Assembly: GCA_027924585.1 (NCBI GenBank)
Contig: BSBM01000826.1
Coordinates: 12,865,501-12,929,500, forward strand
Source: Larix kaempferi
Taxonomy: Eukaryota > Streptophyta > Pinopsida > Pinales > Pinaceae
Direction: 5' to 3'
Length of the DNA stretch: 64,000 nucleotides
The translations under genes were made by a program, and so were the position numbers. Shown piece by piece: positions 22,203-32,639 of the stretch (positions are counted from its first letter, which is position 1; the number at the start of each line of letters is the position of its first letter). The notes under the pieces are model-generated. The model was not told the origin of the DNA. It saw only the letters and a program-made list of their open reading frames with translations, and did not search any database.

Positions 22203-22499
22203 CAGGGATAATTTTAAGGGCAAAATTTAGCCCATGGGCTATTTTTCCATGTTTTTTTCCAAAAAACGATTCACCAATTTGCATTTTTTGAAACCCCATT
22301 TCGCCCAATTTTTATGGGGTAAACTTTTTTCACTCTAAAAATTGCCAAAATATTATATAAACTATATAAAATCCTTAGAAATTGAAATAATTTTAGAAAA
22401 ATATCACCAAATATTTTATAGTTGACATTTTGAGAATTGGTAAGATTCGCCAAGGTTTATACACTTTTAAATAAGTATGGGTCCTTAAAATTATCCCTG
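22203..22499 (+). mobile_element. hAT-like MITE (297 bp) with perfect 17-bp terminal inverted repeats
   Basis: The left end cagggataattttaagg (22203-22219) is exactly the reverse complement of the right end ccttaaaattatccctg (22483-22499). The flanks carry an 8-bp direct repeat, tagaagac (22195-22202 and 22500-22507). Eight-base duplications and ends beginning CAGGG are hallmarks of hAT transposons. The 297 bp are AT-rich and non-coding, so this is a non-autonomous MITE that needs a transposase from elsewhere. Removing it rejoins the Copia-3 coding sequence. Confidence 0.95.
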
Positions 22500-22507
22500 T
22501 AGAAGAC

Positions 22508-23872
22508 TCTTAGCCAAAGTAGAAATGACCAAAAATAGAATATTCCCACTCAGTTTGAGAAGTGCTATCATTTCATAGTCATATGCACATATTTTTTCCA
22601 ATCTAGATGAAACCTGGTTGTAGCACTATATGTATGGTCATCTACCCTTTCAGAGTCTCACTCTCATGCAAAAATAGTCCATGGTTAAGGGGTTTCCAGC
22701 TATGAATGAACACTCCAGTTATTATGAAGACTGTATCTTAGGGAAACATCAAAGGGACAAAGTTCCCCACTTCCACATCTCGAGCGAAAGAACACGTTGA
22801 TTTAGTTCACACAGATCTATGTGGACCCATGCAAAATCAGTCCATAGGAAGTAGTCTTTATTTTCTGACCTGTATTGATTATTATAGCAGGAAAGTCTGG
22901 ATCTACTTTCTTAGACACAAATCGATGCCTTCTCCAAGTTTAACGAATTCAAGGCATTGACTAAAAAACAGTTAGGTAAATCCATTGGAGTACTCAAGTC
23001 AGATGGTGGAGGTGAATATGATTCACATGATTTTGCAGACTTCTATACACAACATGGCATCAAACACCAGTTCACTACTAGATACACTCCACAGCATAAT
23101 GGAGTTGTTGAACAAAAGAACCAGACCATCATGAACATGGACCGAAGTATGTTTTCATATAAGAAGTTGTCAGATGATTATTGGGATGAAGTTGTTGCAT
23201 GTTTAATTTACTTACTGAACGGATCTCCCAGAGTAAGTGTTAAAGATAAGATTCCTGAAGAAGCAAGGAGTGGCACTGAGATTAGTGTTTCACATCTCAG
23301 AGCATTTGGATGTGTGGCATTTGCATACATACCTGATGAATTAAGGAAAAAGATGGACAAGAAGAGTGAAAAATGTATCTTCACTAGTTATAGTGAACAT
23401 CAGAAGGCCGACAAGTTGTATAATCCTGTCACAAAAAATGTTGTGGTGAGAAGAGATGTTAAACATTCAGCATAAAGAAAGTCAAGTACCACCAAAACCA
23501 CTCAGAATGCCCAAACTGGAGGTTGAGTAGCTGCAGCAGCAAGAAGCAACACCAGCAGATAGTCCACCACAGAACCAGAGAACCAGAAGCTTAAGGGAGT
23601 TATATGAGCAGACTCCTGTTATTGATGAGCAACTACAGTATGCTTTATTTTCCTGCCATCCCACATGTTTTGATGAAGTAGTAAAGGATGCATAGTGGGT
23701 ACAAGCAATTAATGAAGAAATTGATTCTATAGAAAGGAATCATACTTGGGATCTTGTTGATCTCCCACTAGACAAAAACAATATTGGAGTAAAATGGTTC
23801 TATAAGACCAAACGCAATGAAAAAGAAGAGGTAGAGAAGCACAAGGCAAGATTGGTTGCAAAAGTATTTGCT
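22508..23872 (+). pseudogene. Copia-3 integrase and start of reverse transcriptase
   Basis: After the MITE the reading is AKVEMTKN, the pre-integrase segment, then a zinc-finger region with stops. The best open piece, 22957-23475, has the catalytic regions LKSDGGGEY (usually SDNGGEY, so Asn to Gly beside the kept Asp) and NGVVEQKNQT with the Glu. Reverse transcriptase begins at about 23690 (EVVKDA, then a TAG; HTWDLVDLP; KARLVAKVFA) and breaks off at 23872, before the catalytic YxDD domain. Confidence 0.85.
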
Positions 23873-24593
23873 TGTTAGGATATTCCTATACTCCATCCTA
23901 GTCCTACCAACATTTTCATTATTTGCATTTTTAGTCTTGCATGCATTTCTGCATGCAGCTTGCATTTTGAATTCATGCATGCAATTGCATGCATCCCATT
24001 CATCAGTCCCAGCACCTAGCCCTCAGTTATCTAGCCCTGGGAGCTTCTCACTGATCAGTTTTAGCCCTCCTAGAGCTTAGTGCACCCTTCTTCCTTGATT
24101 TAAGGAAGCCACTCGTCCTCTCTCACCTACCACTCAGTTGCACTTCAGTTAATTGAGTTATCTTTAGTTCCTTCCTTGATTTAAGGAAAGACTGACTCTC
24201 AACTGACTGTATCACTCTGATGGACCTCCAGTGAGACTAGACTGCCCATTTTGACTCCGGTTAGCTCCTCATGCGCCCTCCACTGAGCCTCCTTCATTCA
24301 GTTAGTGCCTCCATGTGCCAGTTGCACCTACCACACTCAGTTAGACTCAGTTTGACTGATGGTTGATAGTTACTTGTGCATTGATGACTCCATTGATGAT
24401 GATGAAGACTTCTGGTTTTGCTCCGATGACACTCCAGTGATCTTTTGATCTCTCCATGAAGGCTAATTTGAATTGCCACCTTGGCATTCGAATCATCATG
24501 CATTGTATTATTTATTTGTCCATTTGTGATTAATGAATTAGTGTGTGTGAATTTATTTTGCTTCTATCCAAGTTCTACTGTATTATTATTCTG
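23873..24593. repeat. 721-bp insert of unknown type in Copia-3, flanked by ttgct
   Basis: It starts TGTTAGGATATTCC, like an LTR, and is flanked by ttgct on both sides (23868-23872 and 24594-24598), but ends ATTATTCTG instead of CA. It holds palindromic stretches (gcatgcatgcaattgcatgc-type near 23970-23990) and two copies of ccttgatttaaggaa. It could be a solo LTR with a mutated end or another insertion. It sits at the junction where most of reverse transcriptase and RNase H are missing. Confidence 0.5.
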
Positions 24594-24598
24594 TTGCT

Positions 24599-24821
24599 AC
24601 TTTTGAAGGATACGGGACACATAGAAAAAGAACCAAAACCTATTTATTGTGACAATAGTTATACCATACAATTGTCCAAACATAATGTGTTTTGTAGAAA
24701 GAGTAAACACATTGACACCCGCTACCACTTTATTCGCGAGTTAGTCAATAGTGGAAAGATCACTTTGTTATTTTGTGGCTATAAGGAGCAATTGGATGAT
24801 ATGTTTACCAAACCTTTGTGA
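24599..24821 (+). pseudogene. Copia-3 RNase H, C-terminal end
   Basis: The frame LLKDTGHIEKEP continues with IYCDNSYTIQLSKH (catalytic Asp), KHIDTRYHFIRELVNSGKI and ends in TKPL with TGA at 24819-24821. This is the last quarter of a Copia RNase H. The preceding reverse transcriptase palm and RNase H start are absent. Confidence 0.88.
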
Positions 24822-24884
24822 ACATCTGCATTTGAGTTTCAGAGGAAGCACTTAGGCATTGATAGTGCTGAGCATATTGTCCCA

Positions 24885-24902
24885 GCTGAGATTAAGTGGG
24901 TG
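24885..24902 (+). promoter_or_regulatory. Copia-3 polypurine tract
   Basis: A purine-rich gagattaagtgggtg lies directly before the 3' LTR start TGTTAAGAATT. Confidence 0.65.
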
Positions 24903-25032
24903 TGTTAAGAATTGTAATCTCAATGGTCATACGTGCATTAATTAGTTGAGTTGTTAGTTGGTTATAGTTTGACTAGGACACTTGGATGTCCCATAGTATT
25001 TTATGTTCCATAGTATTGGACAATAGTATTGT
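24903..25032 (+). repeat. Copia-3 3' LTR, left part (split by Copia-4)
   Basis: It matches the first two thirds of 18673-18861 nearly base for base, up to the Copia-4 insertion at attgt (25028-25032). Confidence 0.95.
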
Positions 25033-25531
25033 TGTTAAGTTTAAACTAATTTGACTAGCGAGATCACTGAAAGAAACACAATCACAAGATAGACAAGGAT
25101 TTACCCTGGGAAACCCTCATGGGTAGGAAACCCAGCAAAGCTTTTCTCAATATAGATGATCAACCAAATACAAGATGTAGAAACCAAAACAAGAGCTCCT
25201 CCTCCTCCTATGCATACCTCTCTCTCACTTATGCGCTACTTTCAAGTGGATGAATGAATGAGATAAGTGAGGAACATCCTCCTCTACTTATACTTGTTTT
25301 TTGACTGAATTTTTACCCTATGGGGCCGACCTCTCCTAGGAGAGTCTAATAACCCTCAAATAAATAACTCAGGGCTGACCTCTCCTAGGAGATCTAATAA
25401 CCCTAGTTACCACAATCTCTCAGAGGAATAAACATCTCCGGATACATAGCAAAGTCCCATCGGAGGAATGAAACATCTCCGGTATAATAAAGTACAAATA
25501 TAATATTCTTTGAAGTTACAATATTTCAACA
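25033..25531 (-). repeat. Copia-4 3' LTR (499 bp)
   Basis: It begins TGTTAAGTTT and ends TTTCAACA on the plus strand, pairing with 28949-29448. On the coding strand a TATA-like AAGTATAAGTAG lies at about 25285-25296. Confidence 0.95.
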
Positions 25532-25542
25532 CTCCCCCTTAA
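25532..25542 (-). promoter_or_regulatory. Copia-4 polypurine tract
   Basis: On the coding strand TTAAGGGGGAG lies directly upstream of the 3' LTR. Confidence 0.85.
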
Positions 25543-25859
25543 CTAGAAGGATATTATAACAACATCTGCAGGAGCAAGGAGTCATCAACTACATGATACA
25601 TGATACATCTATAAATCATTGGAAGCTTTCTTCAGTAACTCAACCAGTTACTGGAACATTTTCAAGATCTTCAATACTAGAACATCAAGTACTGAGTCTT
25701 CATCTTCTGCAGCACTCTAATAGCTACAGTAGCATCATCATCTGGATCCTCTTGATCAACAACATCGTCATCACACGATCATCAGCATCGTCATCACACG
25801 ATCATCATAGCAGCATACCCTGCAAAACACATGATCCATTTAAGACACCATAACATGTC

Positions 25860-26222
25860 TAGGGACGATGCAGTCCACTCGTCAACTTAGACAAATTCAA
25901 AGGACCATTTTTCGAAGACATATGTCGACGGATCAATTCAAGGACCAAATTCTGGGGATGATACAATCCCCTCTCATCCACTAGGGACCACTTCTCGGAG
26001 ACATCTGTCTATAGATCAATTCAGGGACCCAAGTCCGGGGATGATACAATCCCCTCTCGTCCACTAGGGACCACTTCTCGGAGACATCTGTCTATGAATC
26101 AATTCAGGGACCGAATTCCGGGGACGATACAATCCCCTCTTGTCCACTAGGGACCACGGAGACATAATTATGTGGATCAATTCAGGGACTGAAGTCCGGG
26201 GACGACACAATCCCCTCTTGTA
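25860..26222 (+). repeat. Minisatellite, about 83-bp unit, in the Copia-4 3' untranslated region
   Basis: The phrase ggggatgatacaatcccct recurs at 25954, 26037, 26120 and 26198 (spacing 83, 83, 78), each followed by ctagggaccac and a later gatcaattcaggga. A more diverged copy precedes it at about 25870. Confidence 0.9.
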
Positions 26223-26355
26223 CATTTTGAAATAGTGGTTCCAGGATGATGCAATCCCCATCACGTACATTTTGAACTAGTGGTTCCGAGATGATGCAAT
26301 CCCCATAACATACATTTTGAACTAGGCATTCATGGATGATACAGTCCTATCAGAT
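26221..26355 (+). repeat. Minisatellite, three 45-bp units
   Basis: Units start with tacattttgaa at 26221, 26266 and 26311, and each contains a gatgatgcaatcccc-type core, which looks derived from the neighbouring 83-bp repeat. Confidence 0.9.
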
Positions 26356-26389
26356 CAACTAGGTACCATATACTGGCCTTATCGTCAGA

Positions 26390-26600
26390 ACAAGTAGCCT
26401 CATCATCGATACAAGTATCCTCATCATTGATACAGTATCCAAATCATCAATACAAGTATCCATACCAATACAAGTATACACATCATCAATACAAGTATAC
26501 ACATCATCAATACAAGTATCCACACCAATACAAGTATACACATCATCAATACAAATATCCACACGAGCAATCTCATCATTGATATAGGTATCCATATCGA
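26390..26600 (+). repeat. Minisatellite built from catcatcaatacaagtat-type units
   Basis: Short units of about 15-20 bases (catcatcaatacaagtatac, cacaccaatacaagtat and variants) repeat over 200 bp. Translation gives a repetitive Cys/Ile/Asp peptide on the minus strand, which I take to be an artefact of the repeat. Confidence 0.85.
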
Positions 26601-26700
26601 TACCAGTATCCAAATATCATTATCGAACATATCACTCCCCCTTTCAAGGAGAGTCCTTTTGAACTACACCAAGCTTGTCTCGGAAATAATCAAACTTTAC

Positions 26701-28785
26701 TCAAGACAGAGGTTTGGTCAACACATCAGCAACTTGTTCATCAGTGCCTACATACTCGAGCTTGATAGCTCCTTTCTGCACCATATCCCGTATATAGAAA
26801 TATCGGATCTCTATGTGCTTTGACTTATCATGGAATACTAGATTCTCTGTCATTTTGATACAACTCTGGTTGTCATAGAGGATCACAGTGGGGTCCATCT
26901 CTAAGTCAAACAATCCTGATAACAACTTTCGAAGCCATACCGCTTCATAACTAGCAGAGCAGGCATCTATATATTCCGCTTCAATTGTGCTGAGAGCCAC
27001 ACTTGACTGCTTCCTGCTAAACCATGAGATCATGGTAGATCCCAGACAATAACATCCACCCGATGTACTTTTCCTGTCTGATACGCTTCCTTGCCAATCA
27101 GCATCTGTGTAGCCATACAATATTAAGTCATGATCTCCTCGATAATATAGACCAAAATCTATCGTACCTTTTAGGTACCTCATCACATGCTTTGCAGCAA
27201 TCAGGTGAACTCGTCTAGGTTCCACTAGATACTGACTCAGAGTGTTCACCGCAAAGCATATGTCTGGCTTGGTATTTGTCAGATACATTAATGACCCAAT
27301 AATATGTCTGTACAAAGTCACATCCACTAATTCTGAAGAGTCATCAACTAACACTTTCAAGTTGGAATCCATGGGAGTGGCCATGGCTTTGCATTCCAAC
27401 ATATCGAATCTTTTCAAGATTCCCATAGCATACTTTCCTTGTTTGAGAAAGATTCCATCTGGTCCTTGCTACACTTCCAGACCTAGGAAGTAGTGCATCA
27501 ATTCGAGATCTTTCATCTCAAACTCTAATGAGAGCTTCTTCTTGCACTCGATAATCTGTTTCTCATTTCCAGTCAGAAATAGATCATCCACATATAGCAA
27601 CAATATGACAGGTTCATCATCCATAACTTTGAGATAAAGATTAGGATCAACTTTACTTTTGGTAAAGCCCAAGCTTGTCAAGAAACTGTCAACTCTTCCA
27701 TACCAAGCTATGGGAGCTTGCTTCAACCCATACAAAGCCTTCTTCAGTTTGCATACATGGGTTCTTCCATCTTCCACCTCAAATCCTTGAGGTTGTTCTA
27801 TGTACACTTCCTCCTCAATCACACCATTCAGGAAGGTTGTCTTCACATCCATCTAGTGTAAATCCCACTTCATCATGGATGCAAGTGCCATGATGGTTCT
27901 AATAGAAGTGTACCTTACAACTGGTGCAAATGTCTCTTCATAGTCAATTCCCTCTTTCTGAGAGAATCCTTCGGCCACAAATCTTGCTTTATATTTTTCA
28001 ATACTACCATCCACAGCATGCTTTATTTTGTATATCCATTTGGAGGATACCACACTTTTGTCTTTAGGCTTAGGAACTATATCCCAAACATCATTCTTCA
28101 TTATTGATTGGTATTCCTTTGTCATTGCCTCTACCCACTCTTTCTTATGAACAGCCTCCTCATAACTAGTAGGTTCTTGATCTACAAGATCACACATCAA
28201 ATCCATATAGTTGGAGAAGGGCATTGGTTTCTTACTCACTCTGGTGGAGCCTTCAGGAGCTCCATACTTTTCTACTCCTAATATAATATCTCTTGTCCAT
28301 GTTGGCTTTCTTTTCCTTGAAATGTTTGAAATCGGGGGTTCTTGTGGTTCTATCATATCATGGTCTTCAGGTGTTACATTTTCAGGGATGGGAACAGACT
28401 CTGCAATTCTGGGAGGTGCATCTTCTTCATATACTTCTTCATACTGACACTTCCTATATTTCTTGAGAGTTGTCTCTTCATCAAATGTCACATCCCTACT
28501 AATCTCCATATGGTGGAATCCTGGGATGTATATTATGAATGCCTTGGATGTTTCACAATATCCAATAAATATTCCCTTCTTTCTGGAAGGGTCTAATTTA
28601 GTTATCTTTTCTTTTGGAATGTGAATATATACAGGACACCCAAATATCTTGAGGTGGCTTACCTCAGGCTTCTTTTCTGTAAACACTTCTTCTAGGTTTT
28701 TGAATTCAAGAGCACTATGAGATAGTCTATCCTACACATAGACTGTTGTCCTGGCTACTTCATCCCATAGATACCCACTCAAAAA
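26701..28785 (-). pseudogene. Copia-4 pol remnant: integrase C-half, reverse transcriptase, RNase H
   Basis: The minus-strand frame is continuous from about 28785 to the stop at 26701 with only stop codons as damage: one at about 28715, one at 27853 before MDVKTTFLNG and one at 27469 after FLGLEV. It opens inside integrase (LWDEVARTTVYV), runs through KPEVSHLKIFGCPVY, the reverse transcriptase start (NDVWDIVPKP), LLYVDDLFLTG (YVDD intact), then RNase H with LSTIEAEY and YDNQSCIKM, and ends LTKPLS. Missing upstream are gag, protease and the integrase catalytic core, so no autonomous activity is possible. Confidence 0.92.
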
Positions 28786-28934
28786 GTTCAATCCAGGGCT
28801 CAAAACTTCGATTTTGAGGAGGGCTATCCAGCCATGCAATCAGAAACCAAAAATTCCAACTTTTCCAAAAACCCTAATTTTCACCGGAGGAGGAGAGAGA
28901 GATTTTCACCTTGTGAAAGATGTCCTATTCAGGC
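28786..28934 (-). other. Copia-4 leader joined to integrase (deletion junction)
   Basis: The sequence between primer site and integrase is only about 150 bp. The deletion point is near 28780-28790. It holds no open frame. Confidence 0.6.
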
Positions 28935-28936
28935 TA

Positions 28937-28948
28937 GCTCTAATACCA
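28937..28948 (-). promoter_or_regulatory. Copia-4 primer binding site
   Basis: On the coding strand TGGTATTAGAGC directly follows the 5' LTR, one base away from the usual tRNA-Met complement. Confidence 0.9.
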
Positions 28949-29448
28949 TGTTAATTTTAAACTAATTTGACTAGCAAGATCACTGAAAGAAACACAATCA
29001 CAAGATAGATAAGGATTTACCCTAGGAAACCCTCACGGGGTAGAAAACCCAGCAAAGCTTTCCTCAATATAGGTGATCAACCAAATACAAGATGTAGAAA
29101 CCAAAACAAGAGCTCCTCCTCCTCCTATGCAGACCTCTCTCTCACTTGTGCACTACTTCCAAGTGGATGAATGAATGAGATAAGTGAAGAACATCCTCCT
29201 CTACTTATACTTGTTTTCCGACTGACTTTTTACCCTATGGGCCCGACCTATCCTAAGAGAGTCTAATAACCCTCAAATAACTAACTCAAGGCAAACCTCT
29301 CCTAGGAGATATAATAACCCTAGTTACCACAATCTCTCGGAGGAATAAACATCTCCGGATACATAGCAAAGTCCCATCGGAGGAATGCAACATCTCCGGA
29401 ATAATAAAGTACAAATATAATATTCTTTGACGTTACAATATTTCAACA
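28949..29448 (-). repeat. Copia-4 5' LTR (500 bp)
   Basis: This is the pair of 25033-25531, with few differences by eye, and is followed by the target duplication attgt. Confidence 0.95.
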
Positions 29449-29453
29449 ATTGT

Positions 29454-29547
29454 TGTGATGTAATCTTATATAAGCTTATGGTTAATAATGAGAAGGAAAT
29501 GAATATGCCCACTTGTGTTCCATCTTTACTATCTTCATATTTTAACA
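29454..29547 (+). repeat. Copia-3 3' LTR, right part
   Basis: It resumes gatgtaatc and continues with the TATA box tatataag (29467-29474), ending ATTTTAACA at 29547. The target duplication gatct follows. This part keeps the 35 bp lost from the 5' LTR. Confidence 0.93.
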
Positions 29548-29552
29548 GATCT

Positions 29553-30879
29553 CATGTTCAATTCCTTTGGCTACTTTCAACAGGTCTTTAATTCAATTCT
29601 CAACCCATTTCTAAAACAAAAATGAAGAATCTCCCTGAATATATAGGGTTTTTGGACATCCACCACCATTCCACAAATGTGGAGAGATGAGTTTCTATGG
29701 ATACAAAAATAAATAGCTCACTCAATAATGTTGGAAACCCAATCCTTAGGGATATGTATATTTTATATTATTATTGCTATTCACATGTGAATAGGAAGAG
29801 TGATGAAGAGTCCAAGAAACTTCTTGATAATGTGAAACTAAGGATCACATATGATTATATTTATATATACATCATCTTAATAAAATAACATCTCATACTT
29901 ATCTACATTTTAATTTTAGTTGCTTGTCTTTGCTGCTCCCTTAAACTTGGGTAACCCAATAGTGGTATTAGAGAACCCTATAGTTCTTAGAGCATTTGGA
30001 GAAGCTATCCTGCTCAATATGCTAAATCACAGGTTGTATGTTGCTTTAGATTTGTCCCCCACCGAAGGTCATATCTCTCACATCTTGTCTCTGAGTATTA
30101 CCATTGCGTACTATGACTTTAGCTACGTTGCATTTCTGTGTATCTCCATATATCTCTGCATGGTGACCTCTCTGTAATTCTCTACGTGTTGGTACCGATA
30201 TCTTTTATATCTTGTTTCCTCTAAAAGAAGATGTTCCCATGTTAATACCTCCAACCAAAAACCTACTCAATGGAAATAATTCTATATGATCCTGATTGAT
30301 GTGATAATTGAAATGAAAGAGCATATATAGAACCACATAAACAGATATATTGTAGGAAACATAGTGATACAACAAACTCAAATTCTATTGGATGAATGAA
30401 ATAGAACAACTTGTAAAATAAAAGGAGCTAGAATGGTGGTAGTTTTATCTCTGAGAATAGATGTAGTGGCTACGCTCATTCATCACAAGCTGATTAAAAA
30501 AGAAGGTCAAAGGGAATTTTTATCATAAGAATGAAGGAAAACACCATAAATATCCAAAAATCTAACCCTAGGAGATGAACCATAAAAAGGTTTGTGGGAC
30601 CCAAGGTGGTTAGTTGATGTGTTAACTACCCAGGGGAATAAATTTTTCATATGAATCCTTTTAGGGTGCTAGGTATCCCATTGGAAAGGTCTAGTTGAGA
30701 AGTACATATTTCCTTCATCTAGACCTACCTTTAGTTGTGTTTGAACTGTGGCATTGCCAAAAAACACTATTTAGAGCCTCTAAACGACCCCGAAATTGTT
30801 GGGCAAAAAAAACCATATAAAGACTACCAAACTAGAAAAACTATTTTGAGCCAATGGAATAAGTGGGTGGCCACCGATA
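29553..30879. other. Unassigned AT-rich DNA between Copia-3 and Gypsy-2
   Basis: No recognisable protein or RNA. A plus-strand open frame at 29920-30177 (85 codons) has no known motif. The 3' LTR of Gypsy-2 is expected somewhere here, but I could not define its ends. Confidence 0.5.
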
Positions 30880-32639
30880 TCCATATAGATTATTCCACCC
30901 CCCTTAGGAAGAAATCATCTCCATTGCTAGATGGGGAAACTTCTACTGAATTTGACTCCTGGTGAACCACTTTCCTTGGTGGAGAAACTACCCTGATTTG
31001 ACGACCAGATAAATATGAATACATTGTTGGTGATTTCCCTTCACCTCCATATCCATGATCCAATCAACTATATCCCACTACAAGCAATTAGGGTTGAGTT
31101 GCGATGGTACCAAATGCTCTGCCAACTCTGAGGTGTCCAAGAATGGTGGGAAATATGGGCAAAGGAGCTCCACATTAAATACTTGGTGCAAGCAAAGAAA
31201 TGGAGGAATGCTTAATTCGAAGGAATTCTCATCGAATACCTTGGTAATGGTGTATGACCCATATCAAAGTGGACAAAGCTTGCAATGAGGTCTTGTGAGC
31301 CGCTCTTTCTGCAAATGTAATCAAACCTTATCACCCACCTGAAATTTCCATAGAACTCGATGTTGGTTATGTTGTTGCTTGTACTTGGCATTGGCTTTCT
31401 CCATAATATCATGGAATTGCTGACAAATGTACTAAATTCATTCAAAAAATCAAGTGGCCTTGTCCATCTCGGTGCGAGGATGGAAATATTCCTCTTGTGT
31501 TGAGGAAATGTAGAGAGCTACATCAATTGGGGCCAATGTTGGAATCCCCATCACACATGGAAAGGGTTGTGTCTAGTAGAGTTTTGAAGGGATCCATTGT
31601 AGCTATGTTGAATATATGGAAGACTCTCATCCCATGTGCACGGATGTTTAGAGTTGTACATCCATAGAATATGAAGAATCATCTTACTGACCACCTATGT
31701 CTGTCCATCGGTTTGGGGGTGGAAGGAAGTTGATTGGGTGAGTTTAGTGTCCATTAGTGACCATAGGATAGACTAGAATGTGCTCAAGAATATGTTGTCC
31801 GAATCTGAAATGATAGTATGTAGTAACCTGAAATGAACCCAAACACGTTTGAAGAATAGATTAGCAGTGATTTCTACAGTGATGCTCTTCATACAGGCTG
31901 TCAGAATGGCCATCTTAGAGAAGCAATCCATGACCACAAACACACAATCATTACCATGTTTTTCTGAAGGTATTCTTGAAATGTAGTCTATGGAGATGGA
32001 ATCACAAGGCCCATTGGGAGTAGGAAAAGAGGTGTATAGCCCTGGATTCTTAATGGTAGGTTTCACGATGGCACAAGAAGTGCATGATCTAATATATATG
32101 TCGATGTCTTGTCAGAGCTTTGGCCAATAAAAATAATTCTTCAATATTGCTACAGTCTTTTCTATGCGAAAGTGCCCTGTCGCTCCACTGTAATGCACTT
32201 CCCAAATAAGCTTCACACACTCACTTGAAGGAACACAAAGATGACCCAGATGGCATAACCAATCCTTCAAGATGGAGATGAAAGTCAGCCACTGGGGTGT
32301 TGGGACATAATGATCGATAGGTGGAAGCAAACATAGGATCACTATCTTATAACTGAGACCACCTGCAGGTCTCATGGCCACAAGAGTTGAGCACCATAGT
32401 TAAGGCTTCCACTGGATTTCGATTGAGGAAACCGACAACTCGATTGGTGCTTCCCTTCTTATACTTTATGTTTACATGGAATTGTTGCAAGTATGTGGAC
32501 CACTTTTCTTGGTGATCATTCTACATCTTCCCTTGTGTTCGCATGAACTGCAGGGGCTTGTGATCAGTGTTGATGACCATCTCTTTGTCAAGAATTTAAT
32601 TCTTCCATTGGTGGAAATCTTTGAAAATGGAATTCCTCA
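30880..32639 (-). pseudogene. Gypsy-2 RNase H end and integrase
   Basis: At about 32460-32620 the minus strand reads DKEMVINTDHKPLQFM, the RNase H block that follows the catalytic Asp. 32112-32250 holds the zinc-finger start (GHFRIEKTVAILKNYFYWPK). 31773-32066 holds the integrase core: SISIDYISRIPSE (first catalytic Asp), FVVMDCFSKMAILTA and TIISDSDNIFLSTF (second Asp). HPQTDGQT near 31720 precedes the Glu position, which is changed. The C-terminal domain (FNVELLCPYFPPFLDTSE) lies at about 31130-31190. Stops are numerous throughout. Confidence 0.85.

Larger units (their letters stand above)
25033..29448 (-). mobile_element. Copia-4: internally deleted Ty1/copia element inserted in the 3' LTR of Copia-3
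   Basis: LTRs at 25033-25531 and 28949-29448, a minus-strand primer site and polypurine tract, and the flanking repeat attgt (25028-25032 and 29449-29453) define the element. It is 4,416 bp long. Gag, protease and the first half of integrase are gone: the leader is joined directly to integrase near 28780. It could move only with proteins from a relative. Its pol resembles Copia-5 in motif wording, so the two are probably of the same lineage. Confidence 0.95.
18673..29547 (+). mobile_element. Copia-3: Ty1/copia element with very short LTRs, carrying four further insertions
   Basis: The 5' LTR (18673-18861), primer site, decayed gag-pol and 3' LTR (24903-29547, split by Copia-4) are all present. 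The direct repeat gatct at 18668-18672 and 29548-29552 is the target duplication and proves both borders. Inserts are a solo LTR (19865-21497), a hAT-like MITE (22203-22499), an unidentified 721-bp insert (23873-24593) and Copia-4 (25033-29448). Reverse transcriptase is mostly deleted, so the element is defective. Confidence 0.93.

Noticed and set aside
25860-26355. Regularly spaced repeats resembling a CRISPR array
   Set aside because: Units are tandem, with no unique spacers, and lie in a plant retrotransposon untranslated region.
26359-26630. Repetitive Cys/Ile/Asp peptide on the minus strand
   Set aside because: It is the translation of the catcatcaatacaagtat minisatellite, with no start context or family.
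29920-30177. 85-codon plus-strand frame
   Set aside because: No motif, no splice context, AT-rich surroundings; within chance length for this region.
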